64,000 bases of DNA from Oceanirhabdus sp. W0125-5 (lineage in GTDB: Bacteria > Bacillota > Clostridia > Clostridiales > Clostridiaceae): NCBI RefSeq assembly GCF_027938815.1, contig NZ_CP115913.1, positions 1 to 64,000 on the forward strand. Reading direction: 5' to 3'. The translations under genes and the position numbers were made by a program. The notes beneath the pieces were generated by a model that saw only the letters and a program-made list of their open reading frames with translations, was not told where the DNA came from and ran no database searches. Of the stretch, positions 37,469 to 45,029 are shown one piece after another; the first letter of the stretch is position 1; each line of letters starts with the position of its first letter.

Positions 37469-37472
37469 TAAT

Positions 37473-38807
37473 ATGAAAAAAAACTTTCGTTCTATAAGCT
37501 GGAAAATATGGCGCGCCATGACTAGAACCATTTTAATTCTTTTGGTTCTAGTTTTGCTTGCTAATATTACTTTTTTAAGAGAGTCTAAAAAAGATTTTAT
37601 TTATGATCAGCTAAAAGAATCAGCAAAAGCTCAAAGCAACAGGGGTCAATCTACAGTACCTGAAGATAACCATACTCTTTGGGTTGCTCATTTTAAAATT
37701 CAAAAAGATCAAGATAAATTTAACATCTTTGTTGATCCATTTACAAAATCTCAGTATGTGAATAATAAAGAAGATGAACTTATTATTGAAAGCATTGTTG
37801 ATCAGATAGAAAAAGAAAATATTAAAGATAATAAAGGTATTATTAAAGATGGTAATGTAAACCATTATTACTATGTAGATTGGTATAAAACAGGAAAAGA
37901 AGCAAAGGTATTCTTAACTTCAACTAAAAGAAAGACTAAATTTGATATTAAAGGATTAATTATTATTTTAGTTCTTCTAATTATCAGTTTCTTCTCTTCT
38001 AGAATTACTGCAAAGAAAATCGCTAAACCAATTCAAGAACTTGAGTTTTTTGCTGAAGAAATATCAAAACGTAATTGGAATGCCTCAGTACCTAAAACTG
38101 ACCGAGATGAAATTGGTCTGTTATCAGATGCCTTAGAGAAAATGAGGGATTCATTAAGAGTTGCTGAAGAGAGAGATCGACAATTCTTACAATCCACATC
38201 TCATGACTTAAAAACGCCTGTAATGATCATCAAAGGTTATGCTCAAGCACTATTGGATGGTGTAGATGTAACAAGTGAAGAATCTATTGCAGAAGTGATT
38301 AAAATAGAATCTGAAAGGTTAGAAAGAAAGATTACTCAACTTTTAAGGTTAAATACCTTAGGCCATTCACTTGAGTATAGTGAAAATAGAGAACTTATTA
38401 GAATTGATAGACTCTTAAGAAGTCTTATATCAAAGTTTAGTGTAGTTAGACCTGAATTAAAATGGAAAACTAATTTAAAAGAATTGGAAGTTAAAGGTGA
38501 CTCTGAAGCCCTTCTTATTGCCTTTGAAAACATAATTGAAAATCAAATAAGATACGCTAAAAATTATGTGAAAATATCAATGGATATTGAAAAGAAAATT
38601 GAAATAAAAATATCCAATGACGGTCCCCATTTTGGTGCTGCTGACCCAATGATATTGTTTGATTCTTATAAAAAAGATAAAGAAGGACAGTTTGGTCTTG
38701 GTCTTGCTATAGTTAAACAGGTTATAGAAGCACATAACGGAAAGGTAGCAGCTTATAATATTGAAGAAGGTGTTGAGTTTAAAATCGTTTTTATTAATCA
38801 TAAATAA
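37473..38807 (+). CDS. HisKA-type sensor histidine kinase
   Basis: A protein of 444 residues. A membrane helix near the N-terminus (about 12-32), an extracellular sensor of about 120 residues, a second helix (about 160-180), HAMP, HisKA ('FLQSTSHDLKTPVMIIKGY', phospho-acceptor His) and HATPase domains ('FENIIENQIRYAKN' N box; 'GQFGLGLAIVKQ' G box). GGAGTG precedes the ATG, four bases after the regulator's stop. It probably senses an extracytoplasmic redox or envelope signal for the ferredoxin/FMN protein. Confidence 0.92.
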   Translation: MKKNFRSISWKIWRAMTRTILILLVLVLLANITFLRESKKDFIYDQLKESAKAQSNRGQSTVPEDNHTLWVAHFKIQKDQDKFNIFVDPFTKSQYVNNKEDELIIESIVDQIEKENIKDNKGIIKDGNVNHYYYVDWYKTGKEAKVFLTSTKRKTKFDIKGLIIILVLLIISFFSSRITAKKIAKPIQELEFFAEEISKRNWNASVPKTDRDEIGLLSDALEKMRDSLRVAEERDRQFLQSTSHDLKTPVMIIKGYAQALLDGVDVTSEESIAEVIKIESERLERKITQLLRLNTLGHSLEYSENRELIRIDRLLRSLISKFSVVRPELKWKTNLKELEVKGDSEALLIAFENIIENQIRYAKNYVKISMDIEKKIEIKISNDGPHFGAADPMILFDSYKKDKEGQFGLGLAIVKQVIEAHNGKVAAYNIEEGVEFKIVFINHK

Positions 38808-38857
38808 TTGATTAAAGATCAAATTTTAAAAAACATAATCACTAAGGAAGATACAAA

Positions 38858-39715
38858 ATGAACAACACAAGATTAAAGAAAATGTCTAAAAATATATATT
38901 ATACTCCTCCAGTAGAAAAAACAGATAGACCGATACTTGCTGCAATTGTTGGTAAAGAAAGTGTTCTTATAGTTGATGGGGGAAACTCAAAAAAACATGC
39001 CAGAGAATTTATAGATGAATTAAACAAAATGAATCTGCCTGAGAAAAGGTATTTGGCAATAACTCACTGGCACTGGGATCATGTATTTGGAATAAAAGAA
39101 ATGAATATTCCAACTTTCTCACATACTGAAACTAAGAAAGAAATTGAAAAAATGCTCACTTTAGATTGGTCTGATAAAGCCTTAGAACTGAGAGTAAAAG
39201 AGGGTAGTGAAATTGAGTTTTGTAAAGAAAAAATACAAGAAGAATTAAAAGAACCTAGAATTTTAGATTTAAAAACTCCTGATATTACTTATGATTGTGG
39301 AGTTGAAATAGATTTAGGTACGATTACTTGTAAAATAGAACACGTTGGAGGAGAACACTCTATAGATTCAAGTGTTATATTCTCAGAAGAAGATAAAATA
39401 ATATTTATTGGAGACTGCCTATTTGTTGATATATACCACGGTGAGTGGAGTTACTCAACTAAAAACTTATTCCCACTGATAGATAAACTTCTTTCTTATG
39501 ATGCAGATTACTATGTAGAATCTCACGTAGATAGGCTTATTTCTAAGGAAGAAATGATAAAAATAACAAATAGATTAAAAGAGATTGGAAATCTAGTTGA
39601 TGAAATTGGTCTTAATAAAGATGAAATAATAAATAGACTATCTAGTCCTATAAATCAAGAAGACATAGATAATGTTGATTATTTCTTAGCTGGACTTAGA
39701 AAAGAATTACAATAA
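38858..39715 (+). CDS. Metallo-beta-lactamase-fold hydrolase
   Basis: A protein of 285 residues. The zinc motif HxHxDH is 'THWHWDHVFG' (about residue 68); the further ligands are the His in 'VGGEHSIDSS', Asp in 'IFIGDCLF' and His in 'YVESHVDR'. It is a member of the broad MBL superfamily; the substrate (thioester, lactone or phosphodiester) cannot be told. AAGGAAG precedes the ATG. It may be the last gene of the ferredoxin/two-component operon, 50 bases downstream. Confidence 0.88.
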   Translation: MNNTRLKKMSKNIYYTPPVEKTDRPILAAIVGKESVLIVDGGNSKKHAREFIDELNKMNLPEKRYLAITHWHWDHVFGIKEMNIPTFSHTETKKEIEKMLTLDWSDKALELRVKEGSEIEFCKEKIQEELKEPRILDLKTPDITYDCGVEIDLGTITCKIEHVGGEHSIDSSVIFSEEDKIIFIGDCLFVDIYHGEWSYSTKNLFPLIDKLLSYDADYYVESHVDRLISKEEMIKITNRLKEIGNLVDEIGLNKDEIINRLSSPINQEDIDNVDYFLAGLRKELQ

Positions 39716-39716
39716 C

Positions 39717-39745
39717 AAAGCACGCAACGCGTGCTTTTACTTTTT
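39717..39745. terminator. Bidirectional terminator
   Basis: AAAGCACGC-AAC-GCGTGCTTTT. It ends the MBL gene and directly follows the original stop codon of the split HD gene on the other strand. Confidence 0.85.
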
Positions 39746-39812
39746 CTATAATTTTTTCTCCAATAGTGATTCAACCATATTTATAAATTCATCTCTAACC
39801 TCTCTCATATCC
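39746..39812 (-). pseudogene. C-terminal remnant of the HD-domain gene
   Basis: On the minus strand, DMREVRDEFINMVESLLEKKL then TAG reads like the natural C-terminus of the HD protein whose N-terminal part is at 41198-41569. The TnpB element lies between them. Confidence 0.7.
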
Positions 39813-39944
39813 GTGAACTACCCTCCACTTACTCACGCTGAAGTGGGGGCTTCTTGGTGTATCCAAGAACTTTTCCTGCTTCACAGATTTCGTAATCTAC
39901 TTTCTCCACAGGCTATCCCCGTAAGACCTACGGTTCTTATTTTT
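39813..39944 (-). ncRNA. Candidate omega/reRNA scaffold at the right end of the TnpB element
   Basis: The 130 bases after the tnpB stop hold hairpins (CCGTA-agac-TACGG; CCACTT/AAGTGG) and run to the element's right end. In TnpB systems the guide RNA is made from this end and its spacer is the flanking DNA. The position is inferred from the family rather than from a recognised RNA consensus. Confidence 0.4.
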
Positions 39945-41042
39945 TTAGGCTATTTCTAATAACCCTTGCTTCAAGATATTCCTACTGGCATTTATATCCC
40001 TATCATGAATGCTATCGCATTTAGGACATTTCCATTCTCTTATATTCAGTGGCATTTCATCTAAAACATGACCACAATTATTGCATGTTTTAGATGACGG
40101 ATACCATCTATTTATTTTATGAATTTTTCTTCCATACCATTTTGCCTTATAGTCTAGAATAGTAACAAATTTATACCAACTTACATCTGAAATACTTTGA
40201 GCTAATTTATCATTCTTCATCATATTTTTAACTGATAAATCTTCAAGAATTATAACTTGATTATCGCTTATAATTCTTTTAGATAACTTATGGATGAAGT
40301 CTAATCTTTGATTAGATATACGTTCATGTAGTCTAGCAACCTTTATTCTTTGCTTATTCCAATTGTTACTGCCTTTTTCTTTACTACTTAATTTTCTTTG
40401 TTCCTTTGCCAATTTATCTAATGACTTTTTTAGATACTTCGGATTTTCAATCTTTTCACCATTTGATAATATTGCAAAATGACATAACCCTAAGTCTATA
40501 CCAACATTCCCCGATACTTTTTTTAATGGCTCTATCTTTGTTTCAACACATATAGATACAAAATATTTACCACTTGATGTTTTAGAAACAGTAGCGTTTA
40601 TTACTCTACCTTCAACATATCTATGAATTTTTGCATTAACATATTTCAATTTAGGCAGTTTTATTTTATCTTTTTTTATTTCAATATTGTTATTCACAAA
40701 ATTACTTGTATATGTTTTATAGTTGTCTCTTTTACTTTTGAATTTTGGTCTGTCTGCTCTACCTTCAAAGAAATTTTTGAATGCAGCATCAAGATTTCTT
40801 AGTGACATCTGCAGTGATGTACTATCAATTTCTTTAAGCCACACAAGTTCTTTTTTCATACTTGGTAATTGATTTTGTTGTTCTGTATATTTCATACATC
40901 TTTTTTCAGCTTTATATATTTCATTCCTTTGGTTTAAGAAATAATTATATACATATCTTGAACAACCAAAAGATTTTTCAATAATCTTTATTTGATTTTC
41001 ATTTGGATACATTCTGAATTTATATGCTTTGTTGATTTTCAT
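39945..41042 (-). CDS. tnpB: TnpB, RNA-guided DNA endonuclease of IS200/IS605 elements
   Basis: A protein of 365 residues, the full family length. The RuvC residues are all present: Asp183 in 'GIDLGL', Glu267 in 'IILEDLS' and Asp349 in 'HDRDINAS'. The zinc finger is CNNC (320-323) and CPKC (339-342). TnpB uses an RNA from the element's right end to cut matching DNA beside a target-adjacent motif, which favours retention of the element. The ATG at 41042 has AAGGTG nine bases upstream; a TTG-started frame reaches 41054. All key residues look intact. Confidence 0.93.
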   Translation of the reverse strand: MKINKAYKFRMYPNENQIKIIEKSFGCSRYVYNYFLNQRNEIYKAEKRCMKYTEQQNQLPSMKKELVWLKEIDSTSLQMSLRNLDAAFKNFFEGRADRPKFKSKRDNYKTYTSNFVNNNIEIKKDKIKLPKLKYVNAKIHRYVEGRVINATVSKTSSGKYFVSICVETKIEPLKKVSGNVGIDLGLCHFAILSNGEKIENPKYLKKSLDKLAKEQRKLSSKEKGSNNWNKQRIKVARLHERISNQRLDFIHKLSKRIISDNQVIILEDLSVKNMMKNDKLAQSISDVSWYKFVTILDYKAKWYGRKIHKINRWYPSSKTCNNCGHVLDEMPLNIREWKCPKCDSIHDRDINASRNILKQGLLEIA

Positions 41043-41197
41043 TACTTTCAACACCTTTACTCTTCAATACAATCATAACGAATCTTAAGAACATTCATTC
41101 TTATTATTTCACATTTATGATTTTTTATCCATGTAAAAGTATTAAGATTACGCATTCATCTCCCACTTATAGAAGATGGGAGACTTCTGCTAGTTAC

Positions 41198-41569
41198 GTT
41201 AAAATCATAAACTCTATCTTTTTCTAATAACTCTTTTAATTCATAATTAAGCATTGAATCATCTATATCTTTTACTATTGCCTCTTCTTCCTCTGATAAA
41301 TCTCCTATTCCATAAAAATCAAATATGAAGTTTTGAAGCTTTTCTTCAATGGTCAAATATTCAACTAATAATCTTTTAACAGGTCTTGTTATATCAGATA
41401 TATATGCTTCAGACGCATCATGAAGTAAGCATGCAAGCTGTATTCTATGTGATTGCCCTCTAAGTTCAGCTTCTTTTGCACAGTTTACTGAATGTTGAGC
41501 CACACTGTAAAAATGCTCGTAATGCCCATTTCCTCTGCACATCATTGATAATGGGTGCGCAATATCCAC
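41198..41569 (-). pseudogene. HD-domain phosphohydrolase, N-terminal part, interrupted by the TnpB element
   Basis: The visible part contains the HD signature: 'DIAHPLSMMCRGNGH', 'YSVAQHSVNCA' and 'LACLLHDASEAYISDITRPVK' with the paired His-Asp, as in YfbR/YqeK-type nucleotide hydrolases. The frame continues into the element's left end and stops at 41156, adding foreign residues. The lost C-terminus is found at 39746-39812. The start is GTG at 41569 with AGAGGA upstream. The gene begins 26 bases after the carbamoyltransferase stop, so the two are probably one operon. The HD core is intact; only the last 20 or so residues are replaced, so some activity may remain. Confidence 0.82.
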
Positions 41570-41595
41570 CAGCTTAATTTCCTCTTTTCTTAGAT

Positions 41596-42492
41596 CTAAT
41601 GGCCAAAATTTAATATTCCTAAAATTGCCTTTTGCATGTGAAGTAAGTTTTCTTTTCCTTTATAGCCTATAAATCTATCTGAATTAATTATTTCCTCACT
41701 TACTTCATTTCCTCTAGTAAAAGGAGGACAAGGATTTACTATATACCCTTTGCTACAACTCTTTAGTTTATCCAACGTTAATTGATATGGTAAAAATATT
41801 TCAGGTATACTCTCACCATTCTCTGATGGTGGCCATCCATCAGTTAGTATTATATCAGCATTTTTTATTCCTTTTTCAAAATCATTTGTAACTACTATCT
41901 CCCCATTTGAGTTATCTCTTGCATATTTAAAAAGGTCATCTGATATTTCATATCCTTCAGGGCATATTTGTGTTAGATTCAAGTCCAGTTTTGCTGCTGC
42001 CTCAAACCAAGTGTTACTTATATTTGCTCCCTCTCCTACAAACACAATCTTTTGATCTTGCAATCTTCCTTTAATCTCATTCAATGTCATTAGATCACTT
42101 AAAATCTCACAAGGATGGCTTTCTCTACTCATAGCATTTACAACATGAAACTCCGCTTTTTCAGATATTTCTCTAATTATTTTCTCTTTCTTATATCTTA
42201 TAACTAAATAATCTATCCAACAGTTCAAATATCCTACTTTATCTTCTAAAGGCTCTTTTCCTTCAAAATTTATTTCCATATTTATAGCATTTGCCCCTAA
42301 CTGAAATATGCCCGTTTCAAAGGATATTCTTGTTCTTAAACTAGTTGATGGAAATGATGTAATAACAGTCTTCCCCTTTAAAGGTTTAAACTCTTCCCCC
42401 ATTCTCTGCTTTTCTTTCACCCTATAAGCAAATTTCATAAGTTCATCTAACTGAGCTCTATCCATGTCCCTTAGTGATACTAGATGCCTCAT
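41596..42492 (-). CDS. Ornithine/aspartate carbamoyltransferase-family protein, atypical active site
   Basis: A protein of 298 residues, the usual transcarbamylase length. The carbamoyl-phosphate loop is present as 'SLRTRISFE' (about residue 50) and the second motif as 'ESHPCEILSDLMTL' where OTCases have HPCQ. The third motif, HCLP in OTCase and HPLP in ATCase, is replaced by 'NPCPPFTRG'. The two changes suggest a different amino-acid or amine acceptor. No arginine or pyrimidine genes are adjacent; neighbours are an acetyltransferase and an HD hydrolase. GGGGGG lies eight bases before the ATG. Confidence 0.8.
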   Translation of the reverse strand: MRHLVSLRDMDRAQLDELMKFAYRVKEKQRMGEEFKPLKGKTVITSFPSTSLRTRISFETGIFQLGANAINMEINFEGKEPLEDKVGYLNCWIDYLVIRYKKEKIIREISEKAEFHVVNAMSRESHPCEILSDLMTLNEIKGRLQDQKIVFVGEGANISNTWFEAAAKLDLNLTQICPEGYEISDDLFKYARDNSNGEIVVTNDFEKGIKNADIILTDGWPPSENGESIPEIFLPYQLTLDKLKSCSKGYIVNPCPPFTRGNEVSEEIINSDRFIGYKGKENLLHMQKAILGILNFGH

Positions 42493-42516
42493 TTTTAATT
42501 CCCCCCTTTATTCAAT

Positions 42517-42942
42517 TTATATTCTTTTAGAATAAATCAATAAGTCAGAACGTTTTTCCCAACCTACATTATTCCAAAACCCATTACCTAACTCATTATC
42601 ATAAAACACAAAAAGATGGCATTTATTAATACCTTCCTTCTTAAGTTCCTCAAGTGCTTTTTCAACAAGAGTTTTTCCTATATTTCGTCCTCTATATTCA
42701 GGTAATACACATGTATGATGTATATACCCTCTCCTTCCATCATGTCCACAAAGGATTGTACCAATTAATTTATTTTCCTCATAGCATACAAATGATGAAC
42801 TTGGATTACGTTCTAGATATCTTTCAATAGCTTCTTTAGAATCAGCATCACTAACTCCAATTCCTTGAATACTATTCCACATATCATAAATTTCACCATA
42901 ACTTTTAATAGTCATCCTCTCAAATTGCAAAGTATTATTCAT
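42517..42942 (-). CDS. GNAT-family N-acetyltransferase
   Basis: A protein of 141 residues with the GNAT core: 'SSFVCYEENKLIGTILCGHDG', the acetyl-CoA loop 'VLPEYRGRNIGKTLVEKALEEL' and a C-terminal 'NGFWNNVGW' (the usual F/Y-x-x-x-G-F/W). AGAGGAG precedes the ATG. It lies 24 bases before the carbamoyltransferase gene, so both probably belong to one operon with the HD gene. Confidence 0.88.
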   Translation of the reverse strand: MNNTLQFERMTIKSYGEIYDMWNSIQGIGVSDADSKEAIERYLERNPSSSFVCYEENKLIGTILCGHDGRRGYIHHTCVLPEYRGRNIGKTLVEKALEELKKEGINKCHLFVFYDNELGNGFWNNVGWEKRSDLLIYSKRI

Positions 42943-43010
42943 AATATCAGCTCCTCTCTATAAATATATTTAAAGTTAAATAAATTCTTGAATTTTTTCT
43001 ATCACGATTT

Positions 43011-43919
43011 TTACTCTTTAAAGATATAATTATATATACTTTCCATAGATTTTTTTATCTCATTCTCCTGTATCCCATAGTATATTGAATTTCCTTCTTG
43101 CCTTTGTATATCTACAAAACCAACATCCTTAAATACCTTGAAATGTCTTGAAACTGTAGAAGCATTTATACTCAATTTCTCTGCCATGTCATTTACACTT
43201 AAGGCTGATTTAGTAAGAGATTTCAACATCTTAAGTCTTGTTTTATCATTGAAAGCTAAAGTTCTTAACATCAACATATCTGATGGTTCCTCAAGTGTCA
43301 TTGGTTTACTATCAAGTGCTACATAAAACAAAAAAGTGTTTTCACTATACCAAAAGGCTACATTCCTGCTTGAAAATACTGATGGCATTACAATAATGTT
43401 TTCTATTTCATCCACATGAACATTTAATTTGGGTTTAATGTTCAACTTTATTGTATCTTTTTCCTCCCTCTGAATCCTATCTGATAATCCAAGAATATAA
43501 TCCAGTAATTCTTCCTTAGTCTCTCTTTTTGAAATATCCATTGCCTTTTCACTTATTTGTTTTGAATATTTCGACATTTCAACAAAGCAATGATTATACC
43601 ATATATCCGATAACATCTCTCCCATAAAGTTTTGAGCGTTCTCCCCAAAAATACACTCTGGATTTTTTGATATATTTATAAACATTTCTTCTGGTGAACA
43701 TACCCCATCCATTGTCATATCTATCATTCTCTTTATTACATCTAACCAATCATGTGTACATGATGCAATAGTATTTATCTTCTCTTTTTCTTCTTTTGAA
43801 AGTCTTGAATCCAGCCATTCTAGTGATGTACAGAAAGGTTTGAATCTCTCCACACTAAATATTTGTCTTATTGCTAAAACCATATCAAGCATTGGATAAT
43901 ACCCTATTTTAGTTTTCAT
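43011..43919 (-). CDS. ArsR-type winged-helix regulator with large N-terminal domain
   Basis: A protein of 302 residues. The C-terminal 80 residues are an ArsR-like winged helix ('LKSLTKSALSVNDMAEKLSINASTVSRHFKVFKDVGFVDIQRQEGNSIYY'). The N-terminal 200 residues are helical (DUF5937-like in size and position), probably a ligand-sensing domain. GAGGAAG precedes the ATG at 43919. Nested inverted repeats lie in the promoter region, consistent with autoregulation. It reads towards the acetyltransferase/carbamoyltransferase operon. Confidence 0.82.
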   Translation of the reverse strand: MKTKIGYYPMLDMVLAIRQIFSVERFKPFCTSLEWLDSRLSKEEKEKINTIASCTHDWLDVIKRMIDMTMDGVCSPEEMFINISKNPECIFGENAQNFMGEMLSDIWYNHCFVEMSKYSKQISEKAMDISKRETKEELLDYILGLSDRIQREEKDTIKLNIKPKLNVHVDEIENIIVMPSVFSSRNVAFWYSENTFLFYVALDSKPMTLEEPSDMLMLRTLAFNDKTRLKMLKSLTKSALSVNDMAEKLSINASTVSRHFKVFKDVGFVDIQRQEGNSIYYGIQENEIKKSMESIYNYIFKE

Positions 43920-43952
43920 TAATATCACTTCCTCATGAGTATTTCATAAAGC

Positions 43953-43980
43953 ATTTGCACATTTGTGCATATATGCAAAT
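43953..43980 (-). promoter_or_regulatory. Nested inverted repeats, candidate operator
   Basis: ATTTGCA...TGCAAAT encloses the 12-base palindrome GCACATTTGTGC, 34 bases upstream of the regulator's start codon. Confidence 0.5.
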
Positions 43981-44099
43981 TTTAATATATTTTACTTTTA
44001 TTGTCAATAATTATTTTATTACTTTGCTTTTTTTCCTACTTTCTATCACATGCCTTTACTTTTATAGAATACTATCTATGTTCATATGTTCTTTTATTA

Positions 44100-44490
44100 T
44101 GTCCTGCCTAACGGCTTAAATATTGTCTAGGCTTTTTGCTTAACTCGTTACTCTTGTTATTAAACTAAGATTTTTCTATATACTAAAGAGCTTCGCTCTT
44201 AAACCTAAAAAACGCTTCGCTTAATTGAAAGTTGAAAATTGAAAACTGAAAACGAATGTTATTTCTCTCCGAGAAATCTTCATCATTTAAAATCTTTCTC
44301 TTCCAATATATTCTTATGTTCTCTCTAATCACTCTGAAGTCCTTGCCTTTCGGCTGAAACTTTTTTTAATTTTAGCTTATTTGTTACTTTTATTGTATAT
44401 TTTACTTACTACTACTCCTAAGAAGCTAACGTTTGCAAACCTCCAACCCTATAGAGCTTTGCTCTTAAACCTTTAACCCCTTCTCTCTTA
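44100..44490 (-). repeat. RHS-associated intergenic repeat, copy R1
   Basis: Contains 'AGAGCTTCGCTCTTAAACC', 'ACGCTTCGCTTAATTGAAAG', the hairpin ATTTCTC-TCC-GAGAAAT, 'CTCTGAAGTCCTTGCC' and T-rich blocks. The same blocks in the same order occur in R2-R5. It lies beyond the immunity-like gene of cassette A. The whole gap 43981-44574 holds no gene that I can see. Confidence 0.75.
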
Positions 44491-44574
44491 TACCTATCAT
44501 TTATTTTAAATTCTTTATACTCACTACAAAATAAAATTATAATATAATCACTCAATTAATGATACTATTAAAAA

Positions 44575-44606
44575 GTGATGAAAAGACTCAACTGTCTCTT
44601 CATCAC
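44575..44606 (-). terminator. Terminator after cassette A
   Basis: GTGATGAA/TTCATCAC stem with an inner GAC/GTC pairing, followed by T5 on the minus strand. Confidence 0.8.
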
Positions 44607-44661
44607 CTCAATTGTTATTATTATTTAGTCAATAAAATTTGATACAAAATTAATTTAAACA

Positions 44662-45018
44662 TTAGAAATCAAATGCTACAATAGTCTTATTTTCTATTGC
44701 ATATATAACCATATCTTTAAGCTTATTCAACACTTCAATATTATCTTTTTTACTAGCCTGATTTTTGATTATTATTTTATCAACAATATCAAGTGCTTTA
44801 TCTAATTTATCATATATAATAACCTCTTCTTCAAAGTCATCAATAATTATATTGCATCCAATATTTAATTCATTAAATACTTCTAATAAATCTAACTTGT
44901 AATACTCTTCTTCATTTAAAATCCAATCTATCATTTGTGAAGGCTTTTGAACTCCATAATCATAATCCTCAGCAGCTTTGCCATCTTTCGGAACTCTAAT
45001 GTATCTATCTCTTTTCAT
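44662..45018 (-). CDS. Candidate immunity protein of RHS cassette A
   Basis: A small, very acidic soluble protein of 118 residues, helical, with 'MIDWILNEEEYYKLDLLEVFNE' and 'NIIIDDFEEEVIIYDKLDKALDIVD'. No family is recognised. It begins 11 bases after the stop of the RHS toxin gene, the standard place for a cognate immunity gene, with GAGGTG before the ATG. High acidity fits an inhibitor of a basic nuclease-like toxin. Confidence 0.65.
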   Translation of the reverse strand: MKRDRYIRVPKDGKAAEDYDYGVQKPSQMIDWILNEEEYYKLDLLEVFNELNIGCNIIIDDFEEEVIIYDKLDKALDIVDKIIIKNQASKKDNIEVLNKLKDMVIYAIENKTIVAFDF

Positions 45019-45029
45019 TTATATCACCT

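Larger units (their letters stand above)
39813..41197 (-). mobile_element. IS200/IS605-group TnpB-only element inserted in an HD gene
   Basis: A stretch of about 1385 bp carrying only tnpB. Subterminal hairpins mark both ends: CCCTCCACTT/AAGTGGGGG near 39820-39850 (right end) and TCTCCCA/TGGGAGA near 41159-41183 (left end). Both junctions fall inside one HD-domain reading frame. The flank at the left end reads TTAAC on the element's strand, like the target motifs of this group. No Y1 transposase (tnpA) is present, so movement must depend on another copy. Confidence 0.8.

Noticed and set aside
39945..41042. Cas12-type CRISPR effector
   Set aside because: The 365-residue length, element-end hairpins and absence of a repeat array identify it as TnpB.
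41156..41569. Complete HD-domain gene ending at 41156
   Set aside because: The last 14 residues are encoded by the TnpB element end; the true C-terminus is at 39746-39812.
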